Origin: an uncultured Chloroflexota bacterium
GTDB taxonomy: Bacteria > Chloroflexota > Anaerolineae > Aggregatilineales > Phototrophicaceae
Direction: 5' to 3'
Assembly (NCBI GenBank): GCA_937870805.1
Contig: CALMZT010001189.1
Span: 1-8,291 of the forward strand
Length of the DNA stretch: 8,291 nt
The translations under genes were made by a program, and so were the position numbers. Below the pieces are notes generated by a model. That model made no database searches. It worked only from the letters and a program-made list of their open reading frames with translations, and was not told the DNA's origin. Of this stretch, positions 4,606 to 8,291 are shown piece by piece (position 1 is the stretch's first letter; every line of letters begins with the position of its first letter).

Positions 4606-5895
4606 TTAACGTGTGAACTGGGCGGGCGGTTGGACTACGACCAACCGTTTTTCTTGCTGCCATCGCTCGTGCCGATGGTCTAGCAACAGCTTGATTTCGG
4701 CTCGGCTCGCGCATTGCTGCAATCCTTTGTCTCCCAACCTAGCAGCGATGTTGACTGCTGCGTTTTCGTCTGCCTGCGCGCGATGTCCGCATACTTCACA
4801 GCAAAACGTTTGCTGCGTTGGGCGATTGGCACGGCTGACATGGTGACACTGACTGCATTCCTGCGACGAGTAAGCACTCTTGACCCAGGTGATACGGACT
4901 CCACGCTTTTGTGCGCCCCACTCAAGTTGTTTGGGCAGGTGTGCCAGTTGCGCGGCGTACAGATAAGCGTTCATGCGGCGGGTCTTGAAACGCATGGTGG
5001 CTACCGATAACTTCTCTAAGGCGATTTGCTGTCCCTCGTGGTCAGCGAAGAACAGGTTCACGGAACGGTTGATTTCCTGCTTGACGTGGCGTGCGAGTTT
5101 CAGGTTGCGCGTGGAAGGGAGTTTTTCAACCCCTTTCTTTTTCAGTGCTGCCCGCAGCTTAGCTTTGCGACGACGTTTCTCGCGGTCAAGTTGATGTTTT
5201 CTGACAAGTTGACCGTGAAACGAACCATAGTGCTTGCCGTCAGAAGCGGTGATGAAACTGGCAATACCGACATCAACTCCGACGATAGCAGCATCTTTCG
5301 GTGATTTGACCTTGACGTGTTCGGTGTAAGTGAGGATGAGCCACCAGCCATCTTCGTGACGTTGCAGCAGGACACTCTTGTTCACTTTTTTGCCTGTTAA
5401 CGCTTGCCGATGATAAAGGGCTAAATTGATAGGCAGCCACAACGGTTTGCGCTTGTCCAGCGTACTGAGACGCAGCCAATAGTCAAAACTGCTGTCAGAA
5501 GATTTTTGCAGCAGCGCCACGTTAGTATTCGCTTGAATGCTGATGTTTTTGAGCGTCGGCAGATGGGGTTCTCGCCAGATGGGAAGTTCTGTTAGTTCGT
5601 CTTGATCATAGGCTTCACAAGTCTCTAGATAATCCTCAAAGTCCTTTTGACGATTGGAACGCCAGCTTTGGGCAATGCCTGCTGCTTGCTGGACAGCGAC
5701 CCGCTGCCAGCGCTGTGATAGCGTACTCTCCAGAAGCAAATCGTGATAAGCGTCTGGTTCGAGAGTTGTACAAAAAAGGGTAGCATACTGTTGTGTCAGA
5801 GACATGAACTCACATGCCAAGTGGTCCAAGAGGGCGAGTTTGGCATCATTCGCCTTAAGGAGAGGAATATGGGTGATGGCACATGTGATCCGCAT
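4606..5895 (-). CDS. tnpB: TnpB-type RNA-guided nuclease (IS200/IS605-family OrfB), 429 aa
   Basis: TnpB uses an RNA made from the transposon right end to direct DNA cutting. The split RuvC nuclease is complete: D208 in IVGVDVGIASF, E294 in IALEKLSV and D376 in RAQADENAAVNIAAR. The zinc ribbon has two Cys pairs, C347/C350 (CSQC) and C366/C369 (CEVC). A basic helix KHQLDREKRRRKAKLRAALK lies between RuvC-I and -II (about 233-252). Residues 1-200 form the less conserved RNA/DNA-binding wedge part. The open frame runs to 5937, but ATG 5895 is chosen because GGAG lies 6 nt upstream and a TTGGCA-N17-TATACT promoter sits immediately before. No TnpA transposase gene is in the window, so the element is tnpB-only here. 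It appears intact and potentially active. Confidence 0.92.
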   Translation of the reverse strand: MRITCAITHIPLLKANDAKLALLDHLACEFMSLTQQYATLFCTTLEPDAYHDLLLESTLSQRWQRVAVQQAAGIAQSWRSNRQKDFEDYLETCEAYDQDELTELPIWREPHLPTLKNISIQANTNVALLQKSSDSSFDYWLRLSTLDKRKPLWLPINLALYHRQALTGKKVNKSVLLQRHEDGWWLILTYTEHVKVKSPKDAAIVGVDVGIASFITASDGKHYGSFHGQLVRKHQLDREKRRRKAKLRAALKKKGVEKLPSTRNLKLARHVKQEINRSVNLFFADHEGQQIALEKLSVATMRFKTRRMNAYLYAAQLAHLPKQLEWGAQKRGVRITWVKSAYSSQECSQCHHVSRANRPTQQTFCCEVCGHRAQADENAAVNIAARLGDKGLQQCASRAEIKLLLDHRHERWQQEKRLVVVQPPAQFTR

Positions 5896-5918
5896 GGAGG
5901 TCTCCTGCCAAGAAACGG

Positions 5919-5947
5919 AGTATAATGGAAAGGGCAACGACTGCCAA
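5919..5947 (-). promoter_or_regulatory. Sigma-70-type promoter of tnpB
   Basis: Minus-strand TTGGCA (5947-5942) and TATACT (5924-5919) are spaced by exactly 17 bp, with the start codon 23 bp beyond the -10. The -35 box overlaps a small stem-loop (5944-5960), so occupancy of the hairpin region could affect expression. Confidence 0.6.
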
Positions 5948-5983
5948 TAGCCTCTATTGGTCTACATTTGTCTATCCATAGAC
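5944..5983. other. Pair of small hairpins upstream of tnpB, candidate element left end
   Basis: CCAATAG-CCT-CTATTGG (5944-5960) is a 7-bp stem with a 3-nt loop, and GTCTAT-CC-ATAGAC (5970-5983) a 6-bp stem with a 2-nt loop. IS200/IS605 elements carry short subterminal hairpins at each end rather than inverted repeats. A partly similar AATAG-N3-CTAT word is found at 4563-4579 on the other side of tnpB, but with only a 4-bp stem there. Exact ends and target tetra/pentanucleotide cannot be fixed. Confidence 0.35.
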
Positions 5984-6020
5984 TATAAATTGAGTAACCA
6001 ATTACAATAGGGTAAAGTTT

Positions 6021-6052
6021 TATAATATAGCATTGGTCTATTTCCTAGGAAA
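6021..6052 (+). promoter_or_regulatory. TATAAT box and 12-bp palindrome before the amidase gene
   Basis: A perfect TATAAT (6021-6026) lies in an AT-rich stretch; TTACAA (6002-6007) upstream is too near to pair well with it but has a 15-bp gap to the overlapping TAATAT (6023-6028). Fourteen bases downstream is the perfect palindrome TTTCCTAGGAAA (6041-6052), close to the expected transcription start, which is a classic position for a repressor site. The leader to the ATG at 6135 would be about 100 nt. Confidence 0.4.
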
Positions 6053-6134
6053 CTTATTCCAATACTACCAGGGCGTAATTAGCTCCAATCTTATCACAAG
6101 TCCGGTTTGTCGGCTTCGTGCCGAAAGCGAAAAC

Positions 6135-7292
6135 ATGCCAGAGAATCCTACTCAACCGGGAGACGAGCAAGACTCCCCCGAATCTGAAAACAATTTGCCT
6201 GCCTCCGTCATCTTCATGGAGATGATGCGTCAGGCAGCCGCCCGCCAGCGTCCGGCAGAACGGCAGCGCCCGCCCGCTGAGCGCCCGCCGCTGGAGGAGG
6301 AAGACATCATTGAAGCGGACGCAATGCCTGTCACGGCGCAGCAAAGCGCACGTCAGGCAGCACGACAGGCAGCGCAGCAAACAGCAGAACCCATGACGCC
6401 GCCCAAGCCGATGACAGCGGAAGAACGCGCGCACGACGCCGCCCTTGAAGCGCAGCGTGTGCGCCGTGTGCAGCGCCGCAAAGAGCGCAAGCGCCGTCAA
6501 ACCGTCGGCGTGTTCGGTGGCTTTTTCCGCACAGCGCTCATCGTCGTGTTCGCCGCCGGGCTGCTGGCGACGGTGTTCACCTGGTTCACGTCCGCCGATT
6601 ATCTGCGGCGCGATTTGCGCACTGGCTTGCAGGTGGCGATGGCGACCAGTGTATCGACGCCAGCCGCCACTGCTCTGCCGACGCCCAACTGGTTGCAGCG
6701 CGTCGGCATCGTGTCGGGGCATCGGGGACCGGGAGCAGACCCCGGCGCGGTGTGCATCGGCGCAGATGGGCAGGCGGTACCCCCGACTGAAAATGAGATC
6801 AACTTCAGTGTGGCGCAGCGCGTTGTGCGCAACCTGCGCGCGCTGGGCTTCACGGTTGATTTGCTGGACGAGTTCGACCCGCGCCTTGGCAACTATCAAG
6901 CCACCGCGCTCGTCTCTATCCACGCCAATACCTGCCAGGTGTGGACTGGCGAAATCGTCTCCGGCTTCCTCATCGCCAGCGCCTCCGCACGCGCGGGCAT
7001 GGGCGGCAGCGACGAAGATTTAGTCAACTGCATTGCACAGCGCTATGGCGAAACGATGGGCATGGAGAGACGTTTGGGCGTGACGGTGGACATGACGGAT
7101 TACCACAGCTTCCGCGAGATTCACCCGCTGACGCCCGCCGCGATTATCGAACTCGGTTTCATGCTGGCGGATTGGGACATGCTCACACAGCGTCCCGACG
7201 ACATGGCGCAGGCGATCAGTGACGGCGTATTGTGCTTCTTGAGTCCAGAGGGTACAGCGCCTGTTGCGCCAACTGCGATAGCGACGCCGTGA
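6135..7292 (+). CDS. Membrane-anchored N-acetylmuramoyl-L-alanine amidase (Amidase_3), 385 aa
   Basis: The enzyme should cut the amide bond between muramic acid and the stem peptide of peptidoglycan, outside the membrane. Order of parts: an acidic, disordered start (1-30); a Gln/Arg/Ala/Pro-rich stretch with ARQAA repeats (31-90); a basic cluster RRVQRRKERKRR (109-120); one membrane helix (about 132-150); a short linker; then the amidase domain from about 188. The zinc-site and catalytic residues are present: H196 in IVSGHRG, E219 in PTENEIN, H263 in VSIHANT and E339 in IIELGFM. The positive side before the helix predicts an N-inside, C-outside topology without signal cleavage. The frame is open upstream to a TTG at 6033, but ATG 6135 begins a plausible protein; no strong ribosome site supports either. 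Monocistronic and divergent from tnpB. Confidence 0.85.
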   Translation: MPENPTQPGDEQDSPESENNLPASVIFMEMMRQAAARQRPAERQRPPAERPPLEEEDIIEADAMPVTAQQSARQAARQAAQQTAEPMTPPKPMTAEERAHDAALEAQRVRRVQRRKERKRRQTVGVFGGFFRTALIVVFAAGLLATVFTWFTSADYLRRDLRTGLQVAMATSVSTPAATALPTPNWLQRVGIVSGHRGPGADPGAVCIGADGQAVPPTENEINFSVAQRVVRNLRALGFTVDLLDEFDPRLGNYQATALVSIHANTCQVWTGEIVSGFLIASASARAGMGGSDEDLVNCIAQRYGETMGMERRLGVTVDMTDYHSFREIHPLTPAAIIELGFMLADWDMLTQRPDDMAQAISDGVLCFLSPEGTAPVAPTAIATP

Positions 7293-7377
7293 AAGTAATC
7301 CAAGCCCTATTAGCCATGATAGGTGTCGTGCAGGCGCGGCAGTTTACAGATTGGGGAGTCGGTCATGATTGTTTTTC

Positions 7378-7776
7378 CTACTTCCAGTTCTCTAACGTAA
7401 CACCTAACCCGTCGAAGTCTTTGACGTTATCGGTGATGAGGATAGCCGCGCGATTAAGTGCGAACACGGCGATGAGAAGATCAGCATCGTCTACAGGTCT
7501 GCCCATCGCTTTTCGTTGTTTCCAAAGCGTTGCAGCGAGAGACCAATCGGCGCGTGTGTATTCGTCCCACCGAAACGAAGCGAATAAGGTTTCAAAAGCA
7601 GCCATCTGCATCTTCGCATCCCGCGCCAATAATCCGCGTCGCACCTCATAATAGACAAAAGGACAGCCAAAAAAGGTGTTGGCGGGAATATAAACATTCT
7701 GGAAACGATTCGTCACCTGAATATCGCGATGTAGAATGTGCGCAATGGCGTTAGTATCTAAAACGTATGCACTCAT
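7378..7776 (-). CDS. PIN-domain ribonuclease toxin, VapC type (132 aa)
   Basis: A second PIN toxin, unlike the first in sequence. The acidic residues are D7 (VLDTNAIAHIL), E44 (VYYEVRRGLL), D97/D99 (PVDDADLLIA) and D116 (LITDNVKDF), the full canonical set including the 'TDN' motif, so it should be active as a metal-dependent ribonuclease. The end KDFDGLGVTLENW matches the common VapC close ('DF..L.gl.venW'). Its ATG overlaps the antitoxin stop by 4 nt (ATGA, 7773-7776), showing translational coupling. It runs convergent with the amidase gene, 85 bp away, with no strong terminator seen between them. Confidence 0.9.
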   Translation of the reverse strand: MSAYVLDTNAIAHILHRDIQVTNRFQNVYIPANTFFGCPFVYYEVRRGLLARDAKMQMAAFETLFASFRWDEYTRADWSLAATLWKQRKAMGRPVDDADLLIAVFALNRAAILITDNVKDFDGLGVTLENWK

Positions 7777-8033
7777 TTATCGATAGGTTCACGAAACTTT
7801 AAGCGATTGTCGCGCAAAGATTGCTCGAACTCTTCCCACCACTCCGGCGACTTATCGTCGGGAATTTTTTGCCAACGTTCCATCCAACGGCGCAAGCGCT
7901 CATTTTGTGGTAAATCCTTCTCCAGTTCACTCATGATTTCTAGCCACAAATGAATGGGGATTTGTACAAAGGACTCACCATTCTCACCTTCAACAAATCG
8001 GGTTTCTTTTTCTAGCTCATCGAGATCAACCAT
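7773..8033 (-). CDS. Cognate antitoxin of the second PIN toxin (86 aa)
   Basis: The N-terminus has the strand-like pair ETRFVEGENGESFVQIPIHL (residues 10-29), where the 'VQIP' turn followed by LWLEIMSELEKDL resembles the start of several unclassified VapB-like antitoxins. The rest is strongly charged and helical (ERLRRWMERWQKI, then EWWEEFEQSLRDNRLKF), suited to wrapping the toxin. AGGAGGT lies 6 nt before the ATG at 8033, a far better ribosome site than that of the coupled toxin; this fits the need for excess antitoxin. Role rests on the 4-nt overlap and gene order rather than on a recognised domain. Confidence 0.75.
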   Translation of the reverse strand: MVDLDELEKETRFVEGENGESFVQIPIHLWLEIMSELEKDLPQNERLRRWMERWQKIPDDKSPEWWEEFEQSLRDNRLKFREPIDK

Positions 8034-8091
8034 CGTCTACCTCCTCACATACACCCTCTATTTTACTCGCTTTCCTTGCGAACTTTGCGCT

Positions 8092-8291
8092 TCAACGTAT
8101 TCGTCGTTCCTTGCTGCTGTTGCCCAACGTCTTGCGCATGTCTTCTGTTTTCACGGGTGTGCCGTGCATCCCCGCGTCGAAGTCTTCGTCGTAGCCGCCT
8201 GTCTCGATGACCACATACGAGACATTGCTGTTATCCAGATCGAGGACCATATCTTCGACTTCACCGATCTGTTCTCCATTCTGATTCCATA
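8092..8291 (-). CDS. PRC-barrel domain protein, C-terminal part (5' end outside window)
   Basis: An open minus-strand frame enters from the right edge and ends with TGA at 8094-8092 (65 visible residues). It reads NQNGEQIGEVEDMVLDLDNS and then VSYVVIETGGYDEDFDAG, the usual PRC-barrel progression 'G-x-x-I-G-x-V-x-D-x-x-x-D' followed by 'V-x-Y-V-V-x-x-x-G-G'. PRC barrels occur in RimM, reaction-centre H subunit and many stand-alone stress or sporulation proteins; which of these cannot be told. The tail HGTPVKTEDMRKTL and a basic end replace the commonly seen 'VPWxAL' strand, so the barrel may be altered or interrupted. The stop is 58 bp before the antitoxin start; the two may share a transcript, with this gene first. 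Confidence 0.65.
   Translation of the reverse strand, partial: WNQNGEQIGEVEDMVLDLDNSNVSYVVIETGGYDEDFDAGMHGTPVKTEDMRKTLGNSSKERRIR

Noticed and set aside
6054..6923. 289-aa minus-strand open frame
   Set aside because: Antisense shadow of the amidase gene, rich in Arg/His/Cys as expected for reverse reading of GC-rich codons; the plus strand carries clear catalytic motifs.
7293..7377. Hairpin CCTAT/ATAGG after the amidase gene
   Set aside because: Only 5 bp with an 8-nt loop and no T-tract; likely chance.

Overview
The window is a stretch of bacterial chromosome with housekeeping-type genes separated by AT-rich, repeat-bearing spacers. Protein style, the mix of PIN-domain toxin-antitoxin pairs, PRC-barrel proteins, a Ser/Thr-kinase remnant, a TnpB nuclease and a membrane-anchored amidase suggest a Chloroflexota-like environmental bacterium. 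This is inference from gene flavour, not a taxonomic result. I see no rRNA, tRNA or CRISPR array.

Left part (1-2500): the 3' end of an SGNH-type esterase gene (+) is followed by a spacer with two copies of a degenerate 'CCNAGAC' microrepeat. Next comes a compact 74-bp inverted-repeat element flanked by 7-bp direct repeats (TTAGTAA), which looks like a MITE inserted just behind a HicB-like antitoxin gene (-). No HicA partner is visible. A 320-bp spacer with three hairpins separates hicB from a PRC-barrel/DUF2171-like gene (-). Another spacer and a clear terminator lead to a VOC-family (glyoxalase fold) gene (-) with a recognisable promoter. Upstream of it lies a frameshifted C-terminal scrap of a Ser/Thr protein kinase (-).

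Middle (2478-5940): a multi-pass membrane protein (+) of unknown role is followed by a two-gene toxin-antitoxin operon (+; small antitoxin plus PIN/VapC toxin, overlapping by 4 nt). A convergent four-helix membrane protein (-) comes next, then a full-length TnpB-type RNA-guided nuclease (-) with all RuvC residues and its zinc ribbon intact. No TnpA gene is present here, so this is a tnpB-only element or a stranded/domesticated copy.

Right part (5941-8291): divergently from tnpB, a type II membrane-anchored N-acetylmuramoyl-L-alanine amidase (+) is preceded by a perfect TATAAT box and a 12-bp palindrome. Converging on it is a second PIN toxin-antitoxin operon (-). At the edge is the 3' end of a PRC-barrel gene (-).

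The genes do not form one pathway. The window reads as an accessory or plastic segment: two complete TA operons, an orphan antitoxin, a TnpB, a MITE-like insertion, microrepeats and a pseudogene, interleaved with single-gene units. I found no convincing new multi-gene system. The most worthwhile leads are the MITE-like element, the tnpB-only element with its candidate ends, and the operator-like palindrome before the amidase.
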